Source: Schistocerca nitens (taxonomy: Eukaryota; Arthropoda; Insecta; Orthoptera; Acrididae). From it: a stretch of 64,000 nt of DNA. Below the pieces are notes generated by a model. The model ran no database searches and had not been told where the DNA came from. It was given only the letters and a program-made list of their open reading frames with translations. A program made the translations under genes and the position numbers. The DNA lies in the NCBI RefSeq assembly GCF_023898315.1, contig NC_064622.1, positions 359,349,234 to 359,413,233 of the forward strand. Reading direction: 5' to 3'. Positions 43,823-55,262 of this stretch are shown here, piece by piece; position 1 is the stretch's first letter; every line of letters starts with the position of its first letter.

Positions 43823-44280
43823 GAATCTCCTGCAAATGTACTTCACTTCAACAGTGACAGCTCTAAAATCCAAAGACAATATCGCACAACATTAATTTAT
43901 AATTAAATAACTCTACGTTACTCTCTAACAACATTCTTATTCGTTTAATTTATTTACAGCGCTTTGGTGAACCTAACATAAAAATGTTCAAAGCAAAGAA
44001 ATTTCTGGCGGCATATCTCCACTGTGAGGTACTTCGTGCTCTGTCATTAGGCGGCTGCTCTCCCCGAAAGTTTAAAAGCTGTACTTTCAGGAGATTGTGA
44101 CTGCTTACTAACGCACGGGACCGATTGCTAGTGTATTTTCTTCTTCTGAAAATAGTAAGTCCAGATGATGAGGTTTCTTTCATAGTATCATGTTTTGTTG
44201 AAACTTAATCGCATTTCACACTCATTACATTAATTGTATCAGTGCCACAACTGAGACAACTTTATTGAATGAATTACGAT
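43823..44280. other. unassigned sequence
   Basis: No gene or repeat recognised in this 0.46-kb AT-rich stretch. Confidence 0.5.
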
Positions 44281-44473
44281 GTGCCGAGCGGTTCTAGGCG
44301 CTACAGTCTGGAACCGCGAGACCGCTACGGTCGCAGATTCGAATCCTTCCTCGGGCATGGATGTGTGTGATGTCCTTAGGTTAGTCAGGTTTAAGTAGTT
44401 CTAAGTTCTAGGGGACTGATGACCTCAGAAGTTAAGTCCCATTGTGCTCAGAGCCATTTGAACCATTATTTTG
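44281..44473 (+). mobile_element. tRNA-headed SINE, family 1, 5' trimmed
   Basis: Forward copy starting GTGCCGAGCGGTTC, lacking the first dozen bases. Probable flanking duplication GAATTACGAT/GGATTACGAC is imperfect. Confidence 0.9.
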
Positions 44474-44937
44474 GATTACGACGTGACCATTTATTCAAGT
44501 ACGCCATTTTCTAAACACACTCTAAGAATTTGGCTTTTGAATAACACAAGTCCTAGAAATTACTCTCTCACGGCGTTATAAAATGAACTCCGAGCATAAA
44601 GAGAAACACGAGGTGAGTGGTGTTGTCTCACTATTAACTCTACTTAACACGTAATGTCGAAAAAATGTTTTGCTCCACATTAAAGGAGTCAGAGTTACAA
44701 TACCCGAGAAATAATTTATTTAGCAGAATAATACTCGTGAAAGAAGGCCATCTACAGCTGTTTAGTTGTCTTGTAACCTATATACCGAATCAAATAATAT
44801 AAGTCAGTGTCTTAGTCACATGCTACTTTATTAAAGTTGATGACGTGTTTTTTCGGCTTTGTAGCCATCATTAGATCGAAAAATTACAACAGTGACATCG
44901 TAGGCGAGTAGTAAGTACGCCTGCAACGTGATAAATA
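44474..44937. other. unassigned sequence
   Basis: AT-rich. GTTTTTTCGGCTTTGTAGCC then ATCATTAGATCG at about 44848 resembles, on the minus strand, the AAGCCGAAA hallmark seen in retroelement 3' regions. No gene recognised. Confidence 0.4.
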
Positions 44938-46373
44938 CACACTTCAAAAAAATTTTGCGTCACCCCGGTTCCCAGAACTCCTGAAGATAGACGTTAACTG
45001 TGGATATTATATCATAGACACAGTCCCCTTGACTGTTCAGAGATGTCACTAAAGGCGCCCAAAGATGTAAACAACCAAGCATGAGCAGCGCCTACTAGAC
45101 GGAGGTGGTCCGACAGCCGATCAGTACCAGTCATTCCACCAGGAAGGAGGTACACGGCTCGTGTTGTCTGTAGCTCAAGCATGCCTAGACGGTCAATACC
45201 GCTGTTTGATCGCGTCCGCATTGTTACTTTGTGCCAGGGAGGGTTTCAACGAGGGATGTGCCCAGGCGTCTCGGAGTCAACCAAAGCGGTGTTGTTCGGA
45301 CTTGGAGGAGATACAGAGAGACAGGAACTTTCGATGACACCCCTCGCTCAGGCTGCCCAAGGGCTACTACTCCAGTGGATGACCGCTACCTACGGATTAT
45401 GACTCGGAGGCACTCTGATAGCAACGCCACCATGTTGAATATTGCTTTTCCTTGTAGCCACAGGACGTCGTGTTACGACTCAAACAGTGCGCAATAGGCT
45501 GCATGATACGCAACTTCACTCTCGACATCCATTGCGAAATCCATCTTTGCAACCACGACACCATGCAGCACGGTACAGATGGGCCCGACAACATGCTGAT
45601 TGGACCGCTCAGGATTGGCATCACATTCTCTTCACCGATTAGTGTCGCATATGACTTCAACTAGATAATCGTCGGAGACGTTTTTGGAGGCAACCCGCTC
45701 AGGCTGAACGCCTTAGACACACTGTCCAGCGAGTGCAGCAAACGTGGAGGTTCCCTGCTGTTTTTGGGGTTGCATTATGTGGGGCCGACGTACGCCGCTG
45801 GTGGTCATGGAAGGCGCGGTAACGGTTGTACGATACGTGAATGCGACCTTCCGACTGATAGTGCAACCATATCGGCAGCATATTGGCGAGGCATTCCTCT
45901 TCATTTACGACAATTCGCGCCTCCATCGTGCACATCTTGTGAATGACTTCCTTCAGGATAACGACATCGCTCGACTAGAGTGGCCAGCACGTTCTCCAGA
46001 TATGAACCGTATCGAACATTCTTGGGATAGATTGAAAAGGGCTGTTTATGGACGACGTGACCCACCAACCACTCTGAGGTATCTACCTCGAATTGCCGTT
46101 GAGGAGTGAGACAATCTGGACCAACAGTGCCTTGATGAACTTGTGGATAGTATGCCATGATGAGTGCAGGCATGCATCAATGAAAGAGGACGTGTTACTG
46201 GGTATTAGAGGTACCGGTGTGTACAGCAATCTGGACCGCAACCTTTGAAGGTCTCGCTGTATGGTGGTACAATATGCAATGTGTGGTTTTCATGAGCAAT
46301 AAAAATGGCGGAAATGATGTTTATGTTGATCTCTATTCCAAATTTTCTGTACTCGAAATTTATTTGATGTGTG
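44938..46373 (+). mobile_element. Tc1-like element, family D copy 1
   Basis: The left end CACACTTCAAAAAAATTTTG follows TA (44936-44937); the right end TTTGATGTGTG precedes TA (46374-46375). The right inverted repeat has lost about 40 bp relative to copy 2 (51830-53278). Coding on the plus strand. Confidence 0.88.
45181..46208 (+). pseudogene. Tc1-D transposase pseudogene (copy 1)
   Basis: Starts MPRRSIPLFDRVRIVTLCQG, a first helix-turn-helix with EVSRRLGVNQS-like residues seen after a frameshift as RDVPRRLGVNQSGVV. Then come DDTPRSGCPRATTPVDDRYL and RVTTQTVRNRLHDTQLHSR (second HTH). The core has ILFTD, then after a stop GCIMWGRRTPLVV, FIYDNSRLHRAH (second Asp retained) and SPDMNRIEHSWDRLKRA. 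At least two frameshifts and stops inactivate it. The end GY then TAG is at 46206-46208. Confidence 0.85.
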
Positions 46374-46375
46374 TA

Positions 46376-46900
46376 TGTGCCTACTTGTAGCTGTTGTAAT
46401 TTTCATATCTGATGACTTCAAAATCAAAACTAGTTATTTTAATAATGTAGCTTATGGCTAAGTCATTGACTTTTATAAACTAAGACTAATAATCCTTAGG
46501 ACTAAAATAACGCGCTATGATGAAAGGAACCACGCTGATAAAGCGGAGAAATCGATACACGTGTTTCGTATCTGCACGGAGACAGGGACTCAGTGTTCGT
46601 CTGAAGCACTTTATGTGTCTACCAATGGCAACACTGAAGATACAGTAGTTGCCTCGCATACTTAATTCCTCTCTCCGCATTGTTTTTTATTTCGTAGATA
46701 ATAAATGAGGGGATTATCGCTGATTGCCATGCGTTGTTCTGAAGTGATATAGGCTACTGCTTAACAATGGAAAAAATATACGTTAAGTTCTAAAAGCAAC
46801 TGGGAGATGCCGCGATGATCCTCACTGTGACCACCACAGGTCGCTTTCACAGAACTGAACACTGCGTCCCCGTTAGTGGTCTACCGTTTCTTCCTTGTGA
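46376..46900. other. unassigned sequence
   Basis: No gene or known repeat recognised. Confidence 0.5.
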
Positions 46901-46904
46901 CAAT

Positions 46905-47200
46905 AATGCAGATCAGTAGGAAAACAATCCTGGCACGTTCGAATGCAGCGGTAGTGGGGAGCAGCTTGACAGAGTCACGTCGATTAAATATATGGGCGTA
47001 ACGCTGCAAAGCGAAATGAAACGAAGTGAGTTGCTAGTAGGGAAGGCGAATGCTTGACTTAGTTTTATTGGTAGAATTCTGGGAAAGTGTATCTCACCCA
47101 TAAAGAGGACGCCGTATGCTAACGCGATCCGTTAATGATTGCTATTCGAACGTTTAGTATTCGCAGCAGGTCTCATTACTTGAAGTAGAGTAACAGGTAC
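46905..47200 (+). pseudogene. possible LINE ORF2 C-terminal relic
   Basis: The plus strand reads TSIKYMGVTLQSEMKRSELL, then SFIGRILGKCISPIKRTPYA and LLFERLVFAAGLIT with intervening stops. The KYLGVTL...GRILGKC...YA succession is like the region after the RT in LINEs. Short and damaged; another origin is possible. Confidence 0.4.
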
Positions 47201-48175
47201 TATCGTAAGAACAGTATATGCAGCGGTTCCAAAAACTGTCAGCTATTTCGTAGGCTGGCTTACACAAGAATGATCCTGCGCGGCGTATAACGTATTTATC
47301 TTGCACATATTTCATAAAGAACCTGGATTTAATCGATCATCAACATGTTACATCCTCAATTTCATGGTTCTGTAAGCTGTATAATGAGCTTAACACACAA
47401 TACAGAAGCTAATCTACGTATTCATAATTCCTTACAGATTGACTTTTTTCATACTTTTTCCTTTAGTAATTGTTTAAATATTTCAAAACTGCTGCTTTCA
47501 GCTCTGCAAAACTACTATAATTATTAATACTGATACTTCATTGGTTCTTTACATTTCTGACTGTAAAATTTGTTTCTATTATCAGTTACAAGTTATGTAG
47601 GATTTCTATTTTTAAGACCATTTGCACAGGTTACAGTCATATTTACTGGTTTTATCCTTAAGTGGAACTGCCCATACAAATTTAGAAAAAAAACATCAGT
47701 ACCTGTTAATGAATACTATAATGCTATATTAATTTTTCAAACACCTTTCAGATTTTGTGATACCATTTCCACTAAATCAGCTTCTGACAAGTCATCAACA
47801 CCCAATGAAACAATTCTTTACCTTTTGAAATTTTTCTCACTAGTTTAAATAATTATATCAGAATTTATTCTGAAGCATTTGCAAGTTCAAATCCCCATAC
47901 CATTCATTTGGTATAAATTTATTCTGTATTGCCTTGCAAAATGCACAAATTTCTTAAAGTCTATCCACTAACTTCTTTGGTTTTGTTGTTGCGCGATCAA
48001 CAACTCACATATATTTCTTACACTTTGAGCAAAACTTGTGATTATCCACCGCTACTGGGAGAAATTATACTGTTTCTAAAATAATTGTCATGTTTACTCC
48101 ATTAGAAACGATAACTTGTTCGTTACGATATATTATGTTCATCACTAATTCATGAACTTTATGATGTAGAGGAAC
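47201..48175. other. unassigned AT-rich sequence
   Basis: Nearly 1 kb with no recognised gene. A 92-residue open stretch at 47570-47848 has no motif I know. Confidence 0.45.
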
Positions 48176-48179
48176 AAAT

Positions 48180-48309
48180 AGATGGTAGAGCACTTGCCCG
48201 CGAAAGGCAAAGGTCCCGAGTTCGAGTCTCGGTCGGGCACACAGTTTTAATCTGCCAGGAAGTTTCATATCAGCGCACACTCCGCTGCAGAGTGAAAATC
48301 TCATTCTGG
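48180..48309 (+). mobile_element. tRNA-headed repeat, family 6 (single copy)
   Basis: GATGGTAGAGCACTTGCC and GAGTTCGAGTCTCGGTCGGG give a tRNA-like head with a B box, followed by CTGCCAGGAAGTTTCATATC and CTCCGCTGCAGAGTGAAAAT. The same sequence, inverted and multiplied, makes up 50853-51715. It lacks a tRNA acceptor stem, so it is a repeat and not a tRNA gene. Confidence 0.8.
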
Positions 48310-49355
48310 AAACAAATATTTTTTTTGGGTCAGGTCATAAAGAACAGATTCTTCCAATTCAGCATTTATTCTGAAAGGTGGTATGATTTTGGTTCTTTAT
48401 GAAAATTTTCCCCACCTGGAGAGACTGTTGGGAATATTCTGAACGTTATTTCAGTACTTTTTTTATAAGGTTCTAATTTGGACCATGTAGTAGCGAAATG
48501 ATTTCCATGTCTGATGTCTAATGAGCAGAGTGGTATTCTAGTTTGTGTGTGTTTTATGTACCAGTAATGACAAGATAGAACACAAAAAGATTTTGACATC
48601 TTGTGGAATATCTTTATAGTGCAGTAGAGGTGGCGTTAAGAGCACGAATCAAAAATAGAAGACGAATCGAGCTTAGCGTTTTATTGCCACTACAGGAAAT
48701 GTAAAAAATGAGAATCTAATTGAAAACAATGTTGGTTTGTTCCTTGGACCATGTATTTGCTCCCCATACCACCACGGAATAACGTTATTGAGCGCAAATG
48801 CCATATCGATTATGTGAAGAAAACTTTTCTTTGAGACAACTGAACAGCATTATATACCTGCAGAAATGCTTGAAATACACTGTGCTGTCTTACAAAACAT
48901 TCATTAACTACTGGTTTAGATCATAGACCATCTTTACAGAGGAAAAGTATCTACTGTGATAACTTCACATGGCATACATGCTGTTTAACCAGGAACGTAT
49001 GCGCCATTTGTGACTTGAAATCGTAAGAAAATGATACTTAACATGTTAACAGAATCTGTCGTCGGTTCTTCGTAGAACAACATTATTATAAATGAAAAGC
49101 ACCAGTTTGCTTTTGTTCTGCAGTATTAATTTTTATTGTGTTAACCGGTTTTCGGCTTACAAGATAATCTTCAGACTGTTATTGAGTATTATCACCAAAG
49201 AAGTTACAATGTTTGCAAACAACGTTGGAAGAGAAGTAACACGTCTGGACTGAAGCAGAAACATACAGTAAGTAACAGCTTTGACTGTGTGGTGGCAATG
49301 CGATGAAAACGTAAAAAAATGAATTGTAAATAAATAGAAATGGAGTAGAGAGGAA
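48310..49355. other. unassigned AT-rich sequence
   Basis: About 1 kb without a gene. TGTTAACCGGTTTTCGGCTT near 49139, followed by ACAAGATAATCTTCAGAC, is on the minus strand the CTGAAGAT...AAGCCGAAAACCGG signature common in 3' regions of Penelope-like and some other retroelements; this suggests an unrecognised relic. Confidence 0.4.
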
Positions 49356-49489
49356 ACACAAAATAGGAACAGCATGCCTACGTAACAGTTTCTATTAATA
49401 AACAAAACTAATAAAATAAATAACACAAAATATTAACAGCATGCCTACATAACAGTTTCTATTAATAAACAAAACTAATAAAATAAAAT
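49356..49489. repeat. 67-bp tandem duplication
   Basis: Two adjacent copies (step 67 bp) share AGCATGCCTAC (49371 and 49438), TTTCTATTAATAAACAAAAC and ACACAAAATA. Only a few substitutions separate them. Confidence 0.9.
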
Positions 49490-50620
49490 AAAATTAGTAC
49501 TTGACAAGGCTATATTAGGAGGTATAAAACATGGAGAGTTATACACAAACCAACAAAAATCGCTGAGGGTACTATCTGCCATAATACCATGAAACTTAAA
49601 AAACTTGTTACATTGAATGCTGTTTTCATGGTGATCCAGTTTTTAAAGTGTGGTGTCAAATACAAAATATGTAACGAATACTTCCCCTTAGGTCTCAGTC
49701 CTCTCTTGTAGGCACTGGTCTAAAAACAGCATACACAAATGACCAAGCCTTAGCTGAATATGTAAAATCATTTGCGCTCAATTAGTGCGTGCTGTATTGA
49801 TATCGTTGTTAGTCAATCTATATGAGTCGTATGCTTCTGTGGCTGAAATGTGCGAACGCGGAGCCACCTGCACTGGATGTGCCACCCTTGCGCTGAGATT
49901 GGAAAGAGCACAGCACATTTCCTTCCCCGTTTTATTCGGGCGGCAAACGAGATTTCAGCGCGAAGAGCAACACAACGGCCTGGCGACCACTTTTGCTACA
50001 TAATGCTGTGAAAGCCCCTTATTATCACGTTTCGAGCGTCCTTCCCTCGACGACAAAATTTTCACGATGTAAGGCAGTGGCGTTCGCTTTTACCACCGCA
50101 CGCGCGCCAGATAAAGGGATTTCCAAATGTCAGGCGCCCGTCGTCTGCTACGAGAGGGCTGGGGGCTTAGTCCATAGCTCTGCGGATTTGTGACGTGGCT
50201 TTAATTAGCCACCCTCCCTCCTAATAGCATTTGTTTCGTAGCACTCGTGTACCGGCTGACGCAGTCACCGTCTGTTTTCCGTGTTGTGTATCGCCTGTGC
50301 CGCTGGTTTAAGCTGCCAGATTATTCTAATGGAAGGCGCAACAGAAATGTCAAAAAGGACGCTGGTATTTGTACCCAGCCGTGAACAAGATATTCCGGTT
50401 AGTAATTAGGTATTCGCAGAATCTTATGAGATACGTAGCTGCTGACTAAATTCACTACACAGTTCCTTACCATTTGTATGTTGTCTACTTGAGGAGGAGA
50501 AATCCTCTATGTACTTTCGTCACACTCTGTCGCATTGTCCACACAGGTTTCCAATCTTACTGTCATACCTTAACCCTGTTCACAAGATGGGCCCTCGCTC
50601 CCAGACACTTGCCTTTCATT
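49490..50620. other. unassigned; GC-richer patch at 49840-50340
   Basis: No gene recognised. The patch from about 49840 to 50340 is GC- and CpG-richer with no repeat match that I know, so it may be host sequence. A 72-residue open stretch at 49785-50003 has no motif. Confidence 0.4.
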
Positions 50621-50624
50621 AACT

Positions 50625-51829
50625 ACTTGTAATGTGGGTCGACGCAGATCTGACGTCCGAGAGCGTCCCAGATGTGCTCCATGGTATTCAGAACAGGCAA
50701 ATCTGAAGACCAAGCCATCAGCCTAAGGTCACTATCAAATTGCTTAAACCAAGGTGTCAAGATTCCTGTCGTCGCGGGGAGGATAGTTGTCCTGCTACGA
50801 GGTGCCCGTCAGAGAAAGCATCAGCCATGAAGGGATCCAAATAATACACAATGATGAAACTTCCTGGCAGATTAAAACTGTGTGCCGGACCGAGACTCGA
50901 ACTCGGGACCTTTGCCTTTCGCAAGCAAGTGCTCTACCAACTGAGCTACCCAAGCACGACTCACGCCCCGTCCTCACAGCTTTACTTCTGCCAGTATCTT
51001 GTCTCCTACCTTCCAAACTTTACAGAAGCTCTCCTGCGAACCTAGCAGAACTAGCACTCCTTAAAGAAAGGATATTGCGGAGACATGGCTTAGCCACAGC
51101 CTGGGGGACGTTTTCAGAATGAGATTTTCACTCTGCAGCGGAGTGTGCGCTGATATGAAACTTCCTGGCAGATTGAAACTGTGTGCCGTACCGAGACTCG
51201 AACTCGGGACCTTTGCCTTTCGCAGGCAAGTGCTCTACCAACTAAGTTACCCAAGCACGACTCACACCCCGTCCTCACAGCTTTACTTCTGCCAGTATCT
51301 TGTCTCCTACCTTCCAAACTTTACAGAAGCTCTCCTGCGAACCTAGTAGAACTAGCACTCCTGAAAGAAAGGACATTGCGGAGACATGGCTTAGCCACAG
51401 CCTGGGGGATGTTTTCAGAATGAGATTTTCACTCTGCAGCGGAGTGTGCGCTGATATGAAACTTCCTGGCAGATTGAAACTGTGTGCCGGACCGAGACTC
51501 GAACTCGGGACCTTTGCCTTTCGCAGGTAAGTGCTCTACCAACTGAGCTATCCAAGAACGACTCACGCCCCGTCCTCACAGCTTTACTTCTGCCAGTATC
51601 TTGTCTCCTACCTTCCAAACTTTACAGAATCTCTCCTGCGAACCTAGCAGAACTAGAAAGAATATTGCGGAGACATGGCTTAGCCACAGCCTGGGGGATG
51701 TTTCCAGAATGAGATATACACAATAATGTTCATGTTAACGTAGTTCACAGCTATTGTGGTGCCTTCGATTACTACTACAGCTCCCATGGAAGCTCAGATA
51801 AATGTCCACCATACTACTGGTTGGTTATA
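50625..51829 (-). pseudogene. Tc1-like transposase relic, interrupted
   Basis: The minus strand of 50640-50730 reads LRLMAWSSDLPVLNTMEHIW followed by DALGRQICVDPH, the Glu-containing block near the end of a Tc1 transposase (SPDLNPIEHIWD in better copies). On the other side of the tRNA-repeat trimer, 51725-51829 reads MGAVVVIEGTTIAVNYVN, the preceding strand. The relic is bounded on the right by Tc1-D copy 2. The N-terminal half is not found. Confidence 0.65.
50853..51715 (-). mobile_element. tandem trimer of the family-6 tRNA repeat
   Basis: Three head-to-tail units with a period of 301 bp (GAAACTTCCTGGCAG at 50856, 51157 and 51458). Each has a minus-strand tRNA-like head (B box read as GAGACTCGAACTCGGGACC on plus, anticodon-arm region TTTGCCTTTCGCA). 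Unit 3 has a small deletion near 51655. A single 9-bp direct repeat ATACACAAT flanks the whole array (50844-50852 and 51716-51724), as if it were inserted as one object. Confidence 0.88.
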
Positions 51830-53278
51830 CACACATCAAAAAAAGGTTTTGTATCACCTCGGTTCCGAGAGTTCCAGCACCTGTACAGAAAATTGGAATA
51901 GAGATCAACATAAACATCATTTCCGCCCTTTTTATTGCTCATGAAAACCACACATTGCATGTTGTACCACAATACAGAGACCTTCAAGGTGGTGGACGAG
52001 ATTGCTGCACACACCGGTACCTCTAATACCCAGTAGTACGTCCTCTTGCATTGATGCATGGGTCTGATCGTCGTGGCATACTATCCACAAGTTCATCAAG
52101 GCACGTTGGTCCAGATTGCCCCACTCCTCAATGGCGATTCTACGCAGATCCCTCAGAGTGGTTGGTGGGTCACGTCTTCGATAAATCGCCCTTTTCAATC
52201 TATCCCAGGCATGTTCGACAGGGTTCGTCTCTGAAGAACACGCTGACCACTCTAGTCGAGCGATGTCGTTATTCTGAAGGAAGTCATTCACAAGATGTGC
52301 TCGATGGGGTCGCGAATTGTTGTCCATGAAGATGAATGCCTCGCCAATATGCTGCCGATATGGCTGCACTGTCGGTCGGAGGATAGCATTCACATATCGT
52401 ACAGCCATTACGGCGCCTTCCACGACCACCAGCGGCGTACGTCGGCCCCGCATAATGCCACTCCAAAACAGCAGCGAACCTCCACCTTGCTGCACTCGCT
52501 GGACAGTGTGTCTAAGGCGTTGAGCCTGACGGGTTGTCTCCAGACATGTCTCCGACGATTGTCTGGTTGAAGGCATATGTGACACTGACCGGTGAAGAGA
52601 ACGTGATGTCAATCCTGAGCGGTCCATTCGGCATGTTGTTGGGCCCATCTATACCGCGCTGCGTGGTATCGCTGTTGCCAAGATGGACCTCGCCCTGGAT
52701 GTCGGGAGTGACGTTGCGCATCATGCAGCCTATTGCGCACAGTTCGAGCTGTAACATGACATCCTGTGGCTGCACGAAAAGCATTATTCAACACGGTGGC
52801 GTTGATGTCAGGGTTTCTACGAGGCATAATCCGTAGGGAGCGGTCATCCACTGCAGAAGTAGCCCTTGGGCGGCCTGAACGAGGCATGTTATCGACAGTT
52901 CCTGTCTGTCTTTTCCTCCATGTACGAACAACATCGCTTTGGTTCACTCCGAGACGCCTGGACACTTCCATTGTTGAGAGCCCTTCCTGGCACAAAGTAA
53001 CAATGACGATTCATCGAACCGCGGTATCGACCGTCTAGACATGGTTGAACTACAGACAACACGAGCTGTGTACCTCCTTCCTGGTGGAATGACTGGAACT
53101 GATCGGCTGTCGGGCCCCCTCCGTCTAATAGGCGCTGCTCGTACATGGTTGTTTACATCTTTGGGCGGGTTTAGTGACATCTCTGAATAGTCAAAGGGAC
53201 TGTGTCTGTGATACAGTATCCACAGTCAACGCCTATCTTCAAGACTTTGGAGAGATGCAAAACTTTTTTTGATGTGTG
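51830..53278 (-). mobile_element. Tc1-like element, family D copy 2
   Basis: Complete ends CACACATCAAAAAAAGGTTT and inverse, with TA at 51828-51829 and 53279-53280; 1449 bp. Minus-strand coding. It is inserted next to or in the older Tc1 relic at 50625-51829. Confidence 0.9.
52023..53042 (-). pseudogene. Tc1-D transposase pseudogene (copy 2), catalytic Asp lost
   Basis: Starts MSRRSIPRFDE at 53042 and shifts frame to EVSRRLGVNQSDVVRTW with RSGRPRATSAVDDRSLR as linker. The second HTH is TARTVRNRLHDAQRHSR (to 52609). The rest lies in a third frame: GIMRGRRTPLVVVEGAV, FIFMDNNSRPHRAHLV and NPVEHAWDRLKRAI. The second catalytic Asp (DN-A-RPH in relatives, kept in copy 1) is Asn here, and SPDLNPIE has become SSETNPVE. 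Frameshifts near 52970 and 52620 also kill it. Confidence 0.86.
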
Positions 53279-53612
53279 TAATTGAAGTGTAGCTTCTCAC
53301 AGAAGTCCAGTAGATATTCCAATACGTTCATGCGGAACCGATTTACTCTGGAAAATATTGGTTCCTATTTTGGCGACCAGGTGCATAGCTGGCGCTGTGA
53401 AAGTAAGAAACACGTATAGAAATGTTTCCACGTGTAATGGATTAGGAACTGGATGTGGACAGAAAAGATGAAACAAGTGAGAAAGGCATGGTGTTGATTT
53501 TATTATTGGTCGCCACTTACACAAATTGTTCAATATGAGCACTGGAGACGCCGGCGATATACTCCATCCGTGAAACGATGTGATCAAAAGTTGCTCGAGG
53601 CAGTTTCGATGT

Positions 53613-53851
53613 GACCGAGCGAGGTGGCGCAGTGGTTAGATACTGGACTCGCATTCGGGAGGACGACGGTTCAATCCCGCGTCCGGCCATCCTGATTTAG
53701 GTTTTCCGTGATTTCCCTAAATCGCTCCAGGCAAATGCCGGGATGGTTCCTTTCAAAGGGCACGGCCGACTTCCTTCCCCGTCCTCCTCCAACCCGATGA
53801 GACCGATGACCTCGCTGTCTGGTCTCCTTCCCCAAAAAACAACCAACAACA
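53613..53851 (+). mobile_element. tRNA-headed SINE, family 7
   Basis: Forward copy from GACCGAGCGAGGTGGCGCAG, with A box GTGGCGCAGTGG, B box GGTTCAATCC and a body with AAATCGCTCCAGGCAAATGC. Target duplication GCAGTTTCGATGT at 53600-53612 and 53852-53864. Confidence 0.95.
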
Positions 53852-54365
53852 GCAGTTTCGATGTAATCTGAGCACCCTTTTCCTGTGTACTGGCCATCAG
53901 ATCAGACAGAGACCGAAAATATCCCTGGTAAACGCATTCTTTTAGATATACTCAGAACTAAATGTCACACGTTTTCAGATCAAGTGATCTTGTAGGCCAT
54001 GCACCTCGAAAAACTCTGCAGTTAACACGTTCGTGGAAGGCCGTGTGAAGTAGATCTTTCACTGGGCGAACGATACGAGGTGTTGCCCCATATTTCATGA
54101 AAACAGTGATTTTCAGATAGACGCGCTCTTCCATAGCAGGAATCACATGCTGTACAAGGACGTCCCGATGATGTGCTGGCGTCACGGTCCACCTGACACG
54201 CCCTCTGGGTGCGTTCTTGTCACAGAAGAACGGGCCGTGAATAGACTTGCTTGTGAATCCACACCACACAGTCACAAGCGGCGAGTGCAATGGTTCTTCG
54301 TGAACAACACGCGGTTTAATAGTACCATAAATTCGGCAGTTCTTAGTATTCACTGCATCCTGTAG

Positions 54366-54611
54366 TTGGGTTGATCTGGTAGAAGAGACCAAACAGCGAG
54401 GTCATCAGTCTCATCGGATTAGTGAAGGAGGCGAAGGAAATCGGCCTTGTCGTTTCAAAGGAAACGTTCCGGCATTCGCCTGAAGCGATTTAGGGAAATC
54501 ACGGAAAACCTAAATCAGGATGCCCGGACACGGGATTGAATCGTCCCCCCCCCCCCGCCCCCCCCCGAATGCGAGTCCAGTGTGGTAACCACTGCGCCAC
54601 CTCACTCGGTT
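54366..54611 (-). mobile_element. tRNA-headed SINE, family 7, with C-run
   Basis: Reverse copy with a long C/G-only run (about 54544-54568) inside the head. Flanking CATCCTGTAG/CACCCTGTAG (54356-54365 and 54612-54621) is a 10-bp target duplication with one mismatch. Confidence 0.9.
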
Positions 54612-55109
54612 CACCCTGTAGAGTAAAATGCGTCTCGTCACTCAATAGCATACTGCCCGATCACATGGCACCATGGTGCCAGAAACCAAAGAGCAAATTC
54701 AGGACGTGCTGCGGACTATGAGAGGCTTCAGTCGCTGCATCGCCTGGGTGTTGTATGGGTACCAATGTAATACAGACTGCAAAGCTTTCTGTACTGTGCA
54801 CAACAGGGTGGAAAATTATCGTGACACTACCCGGGGCACGTGCTGAATTGTTTGTTTCAGCAACAGCAACCTCGTCAATAACTTCCACCGGAAGAAAGCT
54901 TTCCTTTTCCACATGCCACACTAAGCTCACCTGTGTTTTCGAGTTTCATTATCATCTTCTTTAAACGATTTAATGGGATCGATCCGCCCCTCAGACCTTT
55001 CAGTAGGCGATACCCTCTCAATGCAGCAGGGTAATAGCTGCCGTCCACATAGTTTCACTAACAGGGCACGGTCTCTCTTCTCGATAGCCATAGGGTTCAC
55101 TGAAGTTAC

Positions 55110-55262
55110 GGCTTGTCAAATGTCGTGGATGTCGTATCGTCGCACAAACAGTATACAGTGCCAGATTCGCACCTGGTGACCAAAACGGGAACAATTTTTT
55201 TCTAGTGAAATCAGTTCCACATTAACGCATTGGAGTATCTATTAAGTTCCGCTTCCATACTA
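55110..55262. other. spacer between two mariner-like relics
   Basis: No feature recognised; probably 5' non-coding sequence of the element to the left. Confidence 0.4.

Larger units (their letters stand above)
53517..55099 (-). pseudogene. DD41D-type mariner-like transposase, holding two SINEs
   Basis: Minus-strand transposase from about 55099 (MAIEKRDRALLVKLCGRQLL, DUF4817-like N-terminus) to TAA at 53517-53519. After several stops the core begins SDETHFTLQ (54622) and continues across the first SINE with DAVNTKNCRIYGTIKPRVVH, then SPLVTVWCGFTSK, MKYGATPRIVR (second Asp now Tyr) and RSLDLKTCD. The spacing from the lost Asp to the last Asp is 41 residues by my count. The C-terminus, across the second SINE, is RATFDHIVSRMEYIAGVSSA. 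Element ends were not identified. Confidence 0.78.

Noticed and set aside
50853-51715. Cluster of three tRNA genes
   Set aside because: Units repeat every 301 bp including non-tRNA body sequence with a single flanking duplication, so it is a repeat array.
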